Below are positions 6,254 through 12,195 of a stretch of DNA of 12,283 nt, piece after piece (position 1 is the stretch's first letter; each line of letters starts with the position of its first letter). This DNA is from Treponema sp. (GTDB taxonomy: Bacteria > Spirochaetota > Spirochaetia > Treponematales > Treponemataceae). The notes beneath the pieces are model-generated. The model saw only the letters and a program-made list of their open reading frames with translations, did not search any database and was not told the origin of the DNA. The stretch lies in contig JAEDFX010000071.1 of assembly GCA_016297805.1 (NCBI GenBank), positions 1 through 12,283 on the forward strand, given 5' to 3'. The position numbers and the translations under genes are program-made.

Positions 6254-6283
6254 ATTGTTTTAACAATCTTTGTATATTATAGT
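6254..6283 (+). promoter_or_regulatory. cysE promoter with palindrome over the -35
   Basis: TTGTTT (6255-6260), a 17-nt spacer and TATAGT (6278-6283) form a plausible promoter with start near 6290. A palindrome ATTGTT-TT-AACAAT (6254-6267) overlaps the -35 box and may be a regulator site. Because the -10 box lies upstream of 6290, an upstream TTG at 6270 cannot be the translation start of the main transcript. Confidence 0.6.
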
Positions 6284-6320
6284 CTATGTATACCTTATTA
6301 TAACAAAAACAGAGGAAAAA

Positions 6321-7187
6321 ATGAATATAGATAAACTCGTAGATGGCATTCTTGATTCTTATAATCAATACGGATTAATCAACCGAAGCGACACAGATTC
6401 CTTTCCGAACCGTCAAGTTGTTGTCAATATTCTTCAAGATTTACAATATCTGATTTTTCCAGGCTTCAGAGTTGACGAAGATATCAATCCTTCCAATATC
6501 CGTTATATTACAGGCCAGAGAATAAACAACATCATAACAAAACTGACCAAAGAAATTGAAAAGGCTCTTATTTACACTATTACACAAACAAAAAATACAA
6601 ATGAAAGTGATGTAACAAGTTCTCATTGTTTTAAACTTGCAGAACAAACAGCTGTAGCCCTTATTGAAGAACTTCCAGAAATCCGAAGAAAAATTCAATT
6701 AGATACAATCGCTGCTTTCAATGGAGACCCGGCAGCAAAAAGCAACGAAGAAGTCATTCTTTCTTACCCTGGTCTTGAAGCTATTCTTGCATACAGACTT
6801 GCACATTTCCTTTATAAAAACGGTGTCCCTGTAATCCCTAGAATCATGACTGAACATGTTCATGGAAAAACAGGTATTGATATTCACCCTGGTGCAAATA
6901 TTGGAGAATCATTCTTTATTGATCATGGTACTGGTGTTGTAATTGGTGAAACCTGTATCATTGGAAACAATGTAAAAATATATCAGGGTGTAACACTGGG
7001 AGCTTTAAGCGTTAAGAAAAACCTTCAGAATAAAAAACGCCATCCAACAATCGAAGATAACGTTACAATTTACGCAAACGCAACAATCCTTGGTGGAGAT
7101 ACAATAATTGGAAAAGGTTCTGTTATTGGTGGAAACACATGGGTTACTGAATCTGTCAAGGAAGGAACAGTAATTACTCAAGGGTAA
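6321..7187 (+). CDS. cysE: Serine O-acetyltransferase (CysE/EpsC type, with extended N-terminal domain)
   Basis: The enzyme transfers acetyl from acetyl-CoA to L-serine, giving O-acetylserine for cysteine synthesis. The 288-aa product has a helical N-terminal half (1-170, with DPAAKSNEEVILSYPGLEAI at 136-155) and a left-handed beta-helix of hexapeptide repeats (about 175-275). The catalytic pair is visible: Asp187 in GIDIHPGA and His202 in IDHGTGVVIGET. I start at the ATG at 6321, which has AGAGGA 5 nt upstream; an in-frame TTG at 6270 lies within the promoter. The protein ends soon after the last coil (TESVKEGTVITQG) and lacks the flexible tail with terminal Ile that docks cysteine synthase in enterobacteria. 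No other cysteine genes are adjacent. Confidence 0.93.
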   Translation: MNIDKLVDGILDSYNQYGLINRSDTDSFPNRQVVVNILQDLQYLIFPGFRVDEDINPSNIRYITGQRINNIITKLTKEIEKALIYTITQTKNTNESDVTSSHCFKLAEQTAVALIEELPEIRRKIQLDTIAAFNGDPAAKSNEEVILSYPGLEAILAYRLAHFLYKNGVPVIPRIMTEHVHGKTGIDIHPGANIGESFFIDHGTGVVIGETCIIGNNVKIYQGVTLGALSVKKNLQNKKRHPTIEDNVTIYANATILGGDTIIGKGSVIGGNTWVTESVKEGTVITQG

Positions 7188-7208
7188 AAAAAATAAAAAA
7201 ACAGTGTT

Positions 7209-7254
7209 AAAAAAAGCAAGGTTCCCAACCAGTAACACTAAAAGGGAACCTTGC
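7209..7254 (-). terminator. Rho-independent terminator of the putative sRNA
   Basis: A perfect 11-bp stem (GCAAGGTTCCC with GGGAACCTTGC) and 17-nt loop, followed on the minus strand by seven T. In the plus direction the stem is followed by CGTCC rather than T, so it is not a conventional terminator for cysE, although the stem may protect the cysE 3' end. Confidence 0.8.
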
Positions 7255-7305
7255 CGTCCAGCGTTACTGGACATCGGAGAGAGTTTATCAGCTTATTTAC
7301 AAGCT
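7209..7305 (-). ncRNA. Putative ~97-nt small RNA, family not recognised
   Basis: A stand-alone transcription unit on the minus strand: strong promoter (7312-7340), predicted start near 7305, then three hairpins and a terminator. Hairpin 1 is CAGCTT-GTAAAT-AAGCTG (7289-7306). Hairpin 2 is GTCCAG-TAACG-CTGGAC (7256-7272). Hairpin 3 is GCAAGGTTCCC/GGGAACCTTGC (7216-7254, 17-nt loop), followed by TTTTTTT. The link between hairpins 1 and 2 (7273-7288) is an unpaired pyrimidine-rich stretch ACTCTCTCC that could pair with ribosome binding sites. The loop of hairpin 3 (GTTACTGG) is complementary to CCAGTAAC of hairpin 2. It does not resemble tmRNA, 4.5S RNA, 6S RNA or RNase P as I know them. Confidence 0.65.
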
Positions 7306-7311
7306 GTTTTG

Positions 7312-7340
7312 AATATACATCGTCCCCAGTAACTTGTCAA
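7312..7340 (-). promoter_or_regulatory. Consensus-like sigma-70 promoter of the putative sRNA
   Basis: A perfect -35 TTGACA (7340-7335), exact 17-nt spacer and TATATT (-10, 7317-7312) on the minus strand. It is one of the two best promoter matches in the window and points away from radA into the cysE-radA gap, where no protein gene lies on that strand. The spacer contains GTTACTGG, which recurs in the loop of the sRNA terminator hairpin. Confidence 0.8.
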
Positions 7341-7366
7341 TATGTTTTAAAAAAAAGGTAAAAATT

Positions 7367-8722
7367 ATGGCTAAAAAAAACGGATCAATAATTTACAAGT
7401 GTTCAAAATGCGGATATTCACAACCCAGGTGGCTTGGGCGCTGCCCAGACTGTGGAGAATGGAATTCCCTGGAAGAAATAATAATTGATAAAAACAACGT
7501 TTCCGCCGCCGGTCATGGAAGTGAACAGGTCACTAAACAAAAACCCGTTTCTCTCGCTGCTATAAAAGCACAGGAAAATACACGCCTTTCAACTGGTATC
7601 GAAGAATTTGACAGAGTATTAGGTGGTGGAGCAACAAAAAATTCCGTTATTCTATTAGGCGGCGAACCTGGAATTGGGAAATCCACATTATTACTGCAGA
7701 CAATTTCAAGTATTTCTAGCAATTCCACAAAGTCAGTACTTTACATAAGTGGGGAAGAGTCAGCACCACAGATAAAAGAACGGGCTGAACGATTAAATAT
7801 CAACACTTCATTAATAAAGCTTCTCTGTACTTCCCGTCTTGAAGACTGTCTTGATGCTCTTGATTCTCTTAATCCTGAATTTGTAATTATTGATTCTATA
7901 CAGACTATATATTCTGTTGAAGCCGGAATTATACCGGGAACTGTAAATCAGCTCAAATACTGTGCAAATGAATTTATCATGTGGGCTAAAAACCATGAAT
8001 CTGTATTAATTATGACTGCTCATGTCACAAAAGATGGCAATATTGCAGGCCCTAAATCACTGGAACATATGGTTGATACGGTCATTTCTTTTGAACGTAA
8101 TAGCGATGATGTACGATTTCTGCACGCCCAGAAAAACAGATTTGGCTCAGTAGATGAAATCGGTATTTTTAATATGACTGAAAAAGGATTAATTTCCATT
8201 CAAGACCCAAATCAACTTTTTCTAACAAACAGAAAGGAGTCTCAACCAGCAGGAGTCGCATGCACACCAGTTTTTGAAGGCAGCAGGGTTTTTCTTGTTG
8301 AAATTCAGGCATTAACAATTCCTGCTAAAGCTTCAATCTCTAGAATTTACAGTGAAAAAATTGATTCTGGCCGAGTTGCCCGCATTGCTGCAGTTATCGA
8401 AAAACGCTGCGGATTATGTTTTTCAGATCAAGATATATATGTAAATGTTGCCGGAGGAATAAAACTTTCGGAAAGTTCTATAGATGCTGCAATTGCCGCT
8501 GCACTTTATTCTGCCAGAACAGATTTACCTGTAAAAAAAGATACAGTTATTTTTGGAGAATTAAGTCTTGCAGGAGAAGTACGACCTGTTAGTAAAACAA
8601 AACAAAGAATCAAAGCTTCAGAAGCTTTAGGTTATACAAATGTCATTTCTCCAGAAGATTCTGATGCAAAATTACCCGTTTCGGACATAAAGAAACTTAT
8701 AAAAGCTATTTTCTCAAAATAA
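7367..8722 (+). CDS. radA: DNA repair protein RadA (Sms), RecA-like ATPase
   Basis: RadA is a hexameric helicase-like ATPase that helps branch migration in recombinational repair. The 451-aa product shows all parts in order: an N-terminal C4 zinc finger (C12-C15 and C26-C29), Walker A GGEPGIGKST (98-107), the SGEES segment (128-132), Walker B FVIIDS (172-177), the RadA-specific KNRFG motif (256-260), and a C-terminal Lon-like domain (about 300-450, with GGIKLSESSIDAA and GELSLAGEVRPV). I start at ATG 7367, where MAKKNGSIIYKCSKCGYSQP aligns with the family and an AAGGT site lies 9 nt upstream; a TTG at 7334 would add 11 unlikely residues. No convincing plus-strand promoter was found in front, so read-through from cysE is possible. 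Confidence 0.97.
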   Translation: MAKKNGSIIYKCSKCGYSQPRWLGRCPDCGEWNSLEEIIIDKNNVSAAGHGSEQVTKQKPVSLAAIKAQENTRLSTGIEEFDRVLGGGATKNSVILLGGEPGIGKSTLLLQTISSISSNSTKSVLYISGEESAPQIKERAERLNINTSLIKLLCTSRLEDCLDALDSLNPEFVIIDSIQTIYSVEAGIIPGTVNQLKYCANEFIMWAKNHESVLIMTAHVTKDGNIAGPKSLEHMVDTVISFERNSDDVRFLHAQKNRFGSVDEIGIFNMTEKGLISIQDPNQLFLTNRKESQPAGVACTPVFEGSRVFLVEIQALTIPAKASISRIYSEKIDSGRVARIAAVIEKRCGLCFSDQDIYVNVAGGIKLSESSIDAAIAAALYSARTDLPVKKDTVIFGELSLAGEVRPVSKTKQRIKASEALGYTNVISPEDSDAKLPVSDIKKLIKAIFSK

Positions 8723-8741
8723 TGTGTAAAATTGTTTCAAA

Positions 8742-8782
8742 TGTATCAAATTTCCACATCTCCTATGTATCATTTTGATACA
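8742..8782. promoter_or_regulatory. Candidate upstream activator sites for sigma-54 promoter
   Basis: TGTATCA-TTT-TGATACA (8766-8782) is a perfect 7-bp palindrome centred about 118 bp before the predicted hsp20 start. An extra TGTATCA (8742-8748) lies 24 bp further upstream, preceded by a near copy TGTTTCA (8733-8739). Sigma-54 activators typically bind paired palindromes 80-150 bp upstream, so position and form fit. Which activator binds is unknown. Confidence 0.5.
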
Positions 8783-8864
8783 CAAATTATTATTAACACA
8801 ACGCTTTTCATTATTAAATCTATAAAAAACTCATTTTTTAAATAAATTTTCATCATTTTCTAAC

Positions 8865-8881
8865 TTGGCATGAATCTTGCT
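8865..8881 (+). promoter_or_regulatory. Sigma-54 (RpoN) -24/-12 promoter of hsp20
   Basis: TTGGCATGAATCTTGCT matches the sigma-54 consensus YTGGCACGN4TTGCW at all but one position (T for C), with the invariant GG (8867-8868) and GC (8879-8880) exactly 10 nt apart. The predicted start is near 8892, leaving a leader of about 48 nt before the hsp20 ATG. Confidence 0.75.
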
Positions 8882-8939
8882 ATATATTTTATGTAAGCAA
8901 AATAACTTATAAAAATACAAATAAGCAAGAGGTACTAAT

Positions 8940-9356
8940 ATGAACGAACTTAATTTTTTGGATTCACTTTTTAATAATGTTTTTGGTAACACAAAGTCTT
9001 CAGTTTACACTGCTGTAAACTCACCTCGTGTTGACGTTAAGGAAGAAGATAAATCTTACATTCTTGAAATGGAATTGCCTGGACGTTCTGAAAATGATGT
9101 AAATATTGAACTTGATCACGATAATCTTACAATTTCCTCTAGAAACGAAGAAAAGAAAGAGGATAAGAAAGATGAGAAAAAAGCTAAATACATTTTGAAA
9201 GAAAGACACGCCAGCAGATTTGAAAGAAGATTTACTTTACCTTCTGACGTTAATTCAGAAGACATTACTGCAACTTTCAAAAATGGAATTTTGACTATTA
9301 ATATGGCAAAAAAGGAAATAGCAGTTCCTAAGCGAATTGCTATAGAAGCTTGCTAA
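8940..9356 (+). CDS. Small heat-shock protein, Hsp20/alpha-crystallin family
   Basis: An ATP-independent holdase chaperone that binds unfolding proteins as large oligomers. The 138-aa product has a short N-terminal arm starting MNELNFLDSLFNNVFG, an alpha-crystallin domain (about 29-124) with VDVKEEDKSYILEMELPG and the family signature A-x3-NGIL (A111, N115-G116-L118), and a C-terminal I-x-I motif (I133-A-I135) for oligomer contacts. A very Lys/Glu-rich insert (EEKKEDKKDEKKAK, 70-83) lengthens the loop before the ERHASRFERRF strand. It ends in Cys138. Start at ATG 8940 with AGAGGT 7 nt upstream. It appears monocistronic, driven by a sigma-54 promoter, and converges on pgsA with only 2 bp between stop codons. 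Confidence 0.95.
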   Translation: MNELNFLDSLFNNVFGNTKSSVYTAVNSPRVDVKEEDKSYILEMELPGRSENDVNIELDHDNLTISSRNEEKKEDKKDEKKAKYILKERHASRFERRFTLPSDVNSEDITATFKNGILTINMAKKEIAVPKRIAIEAC

Positions 9357-9358
9357 AA

Positions 9359-9955
9359 TTAATTGTCTTTTAAGATTGAACCAAAATGTAATAAATAATC
9401 AATAAATGAAGAATAGCTTAAAATAACACAAACAACAAAAATAACTGTTGAAATTACTTTAAGCATTCCGAAACATTCTGGTATTGCATCAAGACGAACA
9501 AGAAGTTCAAGGAAAAGGGCGTAGAATTCAGCAACAACATACATTACTGTTTTGAATTTTCCGCCCTTTCTTGCTGCTATAGCAGTTCCTTTTTTTGCGG
9601 CAACCATTCTTAAGAAGTTTTGACTAAACTCTCTAAGCATGATTAATGTAAAAAGATATACAGGAATATATGAATTACCGGCTAAATATGACTGCATAAA
9701 ACAAGTAAAACTTGTAAGATGCAAAATAACATCTGCAAAAGGATCAAAAAGCTTACCAAAATCACTTACTTCATTGTGTTTTCTTGCATAGTGACCATCA
9801 AGATAATCAGTGAATTCTGCAAAAATCAAACATGGCAATGCAATCAACAAGGATGGGGCAACAAATTTTCCTGTCCAAATTGGAATATAATACAAAAGGA
9901 AAAATATTGGAGCAAATATAATTCGAGTAAAAGTAAATTTATTTGATAACTTCAT
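9359..9955 (-). CDS. pgsA: CDP-alcohol phosphatidyltransferase, probably phosphatidylglycerophosphate synthase
   Basis: An integral membrane enzyme that condenses a CDP-diacylglycerol with an alcohol, most likely glycerol 3-phosphate on the way to phosphatidylglycerol. The 198-aa product carries the full active-site signature D-x2-DG-x2-AR-x8-G-x3-D-x3-D at D50, D53, G54, A57, R58, G67, D71 and D75, all present. Hydrophobic stretches near 12-27, 33-49, 76-93, 96-108, 135-153 and 166-185 suggest about six membrane spans. The family also includes enzymes using serine, inositol or choline, so the acceptor is not proven. It follows the cytidylate-kinase-like gene by 45 nt and is probably in the same transcript. 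The ribosome binding site (AGAGAT) is weak. Confidence 0.8.
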   Translation of the reverse strand: MKLSNKFTFTRIIFAPIFFLLYYIPIWTGKFVAPSLLIALPCLIFAEFTDYLDGHYARKHNEVSDFGKLFDPFADVILHLTSFTCFMQSYLAGNSYIPVYLFTLIMLREFSQNFLRMVAAKKGTAIAARKGGKFKTVMYVVAEFYALFLELLVRLDAIPECFGMLKVISTVIFVVCVILSYSSFIDYLLHFGSILKDN

Positions 9956-9987
9956 ATATTAAGTATCTCTAATCTGTTAATAAAAGT

Positions 9988-10006
9988 CAATAATTGTCAA
10001 TTATTG
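9988..10006. repeat. Palindrome at the end of the cytidylate-kinase-like gene
   Basis: CAATAATTG-T-CAATTATTG is a perfect 9-bp inverted repeat around one base. It overlaps the stop codon of the upstream gene and precedes pgsA by about 33 nt. With a one-base centre it is more likely a DNA binding site or a chance AT palindrome than an RNA hairpin. The start TCAATAATTGA also occurs at 6220-6230 near the tRNA operon promoter. Confidence 0.35.
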
Positions 10007-10822
10007 AAAGTTTTTAAAATCATGTACGATACTAACTGCCGATTTCACTTCATAACCTGGCATTTCTGCACGGATTACTTGAAGAGCTTCCTCAACAATC
10101 GCAGGAGAATCTGAAACTCCGTGAAGTAAAACAGTGTTTCCATCGATACTTGCATGCATAAAATCAATATTTACCTTGTGTTCAAAATACAACTTGTTTA
10201 CAACTTTCTGTGCTTTTAACAGTTCTTCAATCATCTTTGTTCCCTGTTTTTCCTGTTCTTCAGTAACCTGTGATTTCACAACTGTATCTATTGTTTTTGC
10301 TGCATTTTCTATAGTGACTTTTCCAGTATTAACAACAAGATGATAAAGTGAATTATCATTTACATCTATATTGTAAAAACTGTTATGAAAGCCTTCTCTA
10401 TTTGTATCACTTTCATGAATGCGCTGCAGTGCCTGTTTTTCATCCCAATTGAACTCTTTACAAAGTCTAGCAATTCTGGTCTTTTCATCAGCTACAAGTC
10501 GTACAGAAACAACATTCGGAACATTCTGAAGCAGTGCAAAAGCGCCTCTTCCAATAATAATTACATTCTGTTCTGCTGCGGCTTCAAGAATTGCATACTG
10601 TGCATAATTAAAATATTCATCTCTATTTTTTGTTAGTGAAGCGAAAAAACCTGGCTTGCGTTCATCAAACTTTGGCATTTTAGATTCTGGAAAGCCTAGT
10701 TCAACTATTTTCTTTTCTATTTCTTTTCGTGTAAAAAATTTATAACCTGTTAATTCTGAGAGTTTACATGCTACTTCATCCCCATGAGCTGCTACTTGTC
10801 TAGAAATTGTAATAATTGCCAT
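10001..10822 (-). CDS. Cytidylate-kinase-like protein with C-terminal BON-like domain
   Basis: The first 185 residues resemble the cytidylate-kinase-like family: ITISRQVAAHGDEVACKLSE at the N-terminus in place of the phosphate-binding loop, NVIIIGRGA (86-94), and DTNREGFHNSFYNIDVNDNS with YHLVVNTGKV (139-169). The glycine-rich loop typical of the family (GSGG) reads AAHG, so nucleotide binding may be altered. Residues 200-268 resemble a BON domain (VLLHGVSDSPAIVEEALQVI), usually linked to membrane or lipid surroundings. I start at ATG 10822 with GAGGT 6 nt upstream; an ATG at 10837 would add five residues and overlap that site. It heads a transcript with pgsA, and CDP-diacylglycerol chemistry suggests a link, but substrate and role are unknown. 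Confidence 0.75.
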   Translation of the reverse strand: MAIITISRQVAAHGDEVACKLSELTGYKFFTRKEIEKKIVELGFPESKMPKFDERKPGFFASLTKNRDEYFNYAQYAILEAAAEQNVIIIGRGAFALLQNVPNVVSVRLVADEKTRIARLCKEFNWDEKQALQRIHESDTNREGFHNSFYNIDVNDNSLYHLVVNTGKVTIENAAKTIDTVVKSQVTEEQEKQGTKMIEELLKAQKVVNKLYFEHKVNIDFMHASIDGNTVLLHGVSDSPAIVEEALQVIRAEMPGYEVKSAVSIVHDFKNFQ

Positions 10823-10858
10823 ATATGTACCTCGCATAAAATTAAGATTTCATACATA

Positions 10859-10887
10859 ATAATAATTCCATAATTTGAATCTGTCAA
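10859..10887 (-). promoter_or_regulatory. Promoter of the cytidylate-kinase-like/pgsA unit
   Basis: The minus strand has a perfect TTGACA (10887-10882), a 17-nt spacer and TATTAT (10864-10859). The predicted start is near 10852, about 30 nt before the ATG. The gap to the divergent Nudix gene is only 84 bp, and I see no equally good plus-strand promoter in it (the best is TTGCCA-15-TAAAAT at 10816-10842). Confidence 0.8.
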
Positions 10888-10906
10888 AAAAATGGGATTG
10901 ATATAT

Positions 10907-11470
10907 ATGAAAAATTATTTTGAAAAAAACGATGAAAAATTAAAATGGTCAACTGGAGAAGTAAAGAATTTACTTTCAACAGTGGTATGTAACATTACAT
11001 CTCAACACAACACTTCCTATACCGGAGTCGAAGGCGACTATATTATTATGGATGCTCCAGACTGGGTAATTGTTATTCCTGAAGTTAATGATAATTTTCT
11101 AATGGTAAAACAATGGCGCCACGGTGAACGAAAACTAAGCATAGAATTCCCTGGAGGTGTAATTGATTCTGGCGAATCCCCTGAGGAAGCAGCTGTTAGA
11201 GAACTTCAGGAAGAAACAGGATTTAAAGCGGGAAAAATTACAAAACTAGGTACTGTAAATCCAAACCCTGCTTTATTCAGTAACCATGTACATGTTTATC
11301 TTGCTGAAGAACTGACTGCAACTGGAGTTCAGAATTTAGATAATGATGAATTTATAAACTATATAGAGATGCAAAAAAAAGAAGTGTTGAATGGAATGGG
11401 CACAGAACAGTTTCCTCATGCAATTATGGGAACTGCACTGTGCTTTTATTTGAAATATAAAACTATATAG
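10907..11470 (+). CDS. Nudix hydrolase, ADP-ribose pyrophosphatase-like
   Basis: Nudix enzymes cleave nucleoside diphosphates linked to another group. The 187-aa product has an exact Nudix box, G84-x5-E90-x7-R98-E99-L100-x-E102-E103-x-G105-F106, preceded by the IEFPGG entry (79-84). The upstream WVIVIPEVNDNFLMVKQWRH strands (53-72) and the VNPNPALFSNHVHVYLAEE segment after the box are typical of the ADP-ribose or sugar-nucleotide branch; true substrate unknown. I start at ATG 10907 with GGGA 9 nt upstream; an ATG at 10892 lacks any ribosome binding site. Divergent from the kinase-like gene and convergent with the LysM-like gene. Confidence 0.88.
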   Translation: MKNYFEKNDEKLKWSTGEVKNLLSTVVCNITSQHNTSYTGVEGDYIIMDAPDWVIVIPEVNDNFLMVKQWRHGERKLSIEFPGGVIDSGESPEEAAVRELQEETGFKAGKITKLGTVNPNPALFSNHVHVYLAEELTATGVQNLDNDEFINYIEMQKKEVLNGMGTEQFPHAIMGTALCFYLKYKTI

Positions 11471-11495
11471 GTTCCTTCGACAAAGCTCAGGAACC
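11470..11495. repeat. Hairpin repeat between convergent genes, likely bidirectional terminator
   Basis: GGTTCC (11470-11475) and GGAACC (11490-11495) pair perfectly around a 14-nt loop TTCGACAAAGCTCA. The element begins at the last base of the Nudix stop codon and lies 8 bp from the end of the LysM-like gene. T-rich tracts follow on the plus side (GTTTTATTTT), weaker on the minus side. The core resembles a CTTCGACAAGCTCAGG-type sequence I recall as a dispersed intergenic repeat in several bacteria; this is unverified memory. Confidence 0.55.
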
Positions 11496-11503
11496 GCATT
11501 GTT

Positions 11504-12193
11504 TTATTTTCCGTATGCGTCATATGATTTCTTTGGATCATATGTACCAGAACGATATTCACCTGTAAGACTTGGAATCTTCATTTTCATACCTGGATGA
11601 ATAAGATTTGGATCTTCTGGTTTTGGCATAGCAGATTTGTTAGCCTGATACAAATTTTCCCAAAGAAGTGGGTTGTTGTAAACATAAGGACGGCCAGAAA
11701 TATTCCAGTAACAGTCTTTTGTTTCTGCCCATGGTTTTACAATATAGAACTCTGGAAGTGGAGTAACTTCGCGAATTCCATCCAAAGCTGCAAGTGATGC
11801 TTTAGCATATTCTGTTGCTTTTGGATAATCTTCTTCGCTATAAAAATTTTCTGCACTTTCAAGATTTTCTTTAGCAGATGTATAAGCCATTGGGAAAGTA
11901 TTAGGAGCATCAATCTTTTCTGCATATGCAATCTGATTTTTTGCCAGTTTAATACTATCTTCAGCCTGTTTTTTAGCCATCATCATCTGAATGTATGCTT
12001 TTGACAATTCGGCATTTTCTTCAGCTTTTTTCGAATATTCTACTGCGTCTTCATACTGTCCTGCATCAAGAGCAATTTCAGCTTTTTTTGTATACTCATC
12101 AGCTAATTTCTGATATGTATTGTTTTTATAACTTACTGCAAATGCGGAAAGTGTAAGCATTGCTGCAATCAAAAGTGATAATATCTTCTTCAT
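11504..12193 (-). CDS. Exported protein with helical repeats and C-terminal LysM-like domain
   Basis: The 229-aa product begins with a signal peptide (MKKILSLLIAAMLTLSAFA, cleavage near residue 19), so it acts in the periplasm or outer membrane. Residues 25-140 form charged, Ala-rich helices resembling TPR or DUF4398-like repeats (AGQYEDAVEYSKKAEENAEL; EEDYPKATEYAKASL). Residues 149-208 match a LysM-like fold: FYIVKPW at the start, NPLLWENLYQANK in the middle, and HPGMKMKIP at the end, usually a peptidoglycan-binding unit. Compared with standard LysM, the GDTLW segment is replaced by AETKDCYW, adding a Cys. The GGAGG site lies in the last codons of the upstream gene, whose stop is 2 nt away, indicating coupling. 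Precise role unknown. Confidence 0.8.
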   Translation of the reverse strand: MKKILSLLIAAMLTLSAFAVSYKNNTYQKLADEYTKKAEIALDAGQYEDAVEYSKKAEENAELSKAYIQMMMAKKQAEDSIKLAKNQIAYAEKIDAPNTFPMAYTSAKENLESAENFYSEEDYPKATEYAKASLAALDGIREVTPLPEFYIVKPWAETKDCYWNISGRPYVYNNPLLWENLYQANKSAMPKPEDPNLIHPGMKMKIPSLTGEYRSGTYDPKKSYDAYGK

Positions 12194-12195
12194 GA

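Larger units (their letters stand above)
8723..8939 (+). promoter_or_regulatory. radA-hsp20 intergenic control region
   Basis: This 217-bp AT-rich gap has no gene. It holds a TGTATCA half-site (8742-8748), a full TGTATCA/TGATACA palindrome (8766-8782), a sigma-54 -24/-12 promoter (8865-8881), and the hsp20 leader with an AGAGGT ribosome binding site. I see no CIRCE element (TTAGCACTC-N9-GAGTGCTAA) and no good -35/-10 pair, so heat-shock control by HrcA or the main sigma factor is not supported. No strong U-run terminator follows radA. Confidence 0.7.

Noticed and set aside
6270..6320. N-terminal extension of CysE from a TTG codon
   Set aside because: The extension covers the cysE -10 box and lies upstream of the predicted transcription start; the ATG at 6321 has a good ribosome binding site.
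7005..7274. 89-codon minus-strand reading frame starting inside the sRNA and running over the cysE 3' end
   Set aside because: No ribosome binding site before the ATG, it reads through the U7 terminator, and most of it is antisense to cysE; the hydrophobic look comes from T-rich sequence.
7201..7340. Riboswitch for radA or cysE on the plus strand
   Set aside because: The hairpins also exist on the plus strand, but promoter and U-run are only on the minus strand and no known riboswitch consensus is recognisable.
8766..8795. TGTATCA/TGATACA palindrome as the radA terminator
   Set aside because: No U-run follows (CAAATTATTATT) and the short loop and stem are weak; its spacing to the sigma-54 promoter and the repeated half-site favour a protein-binding site.
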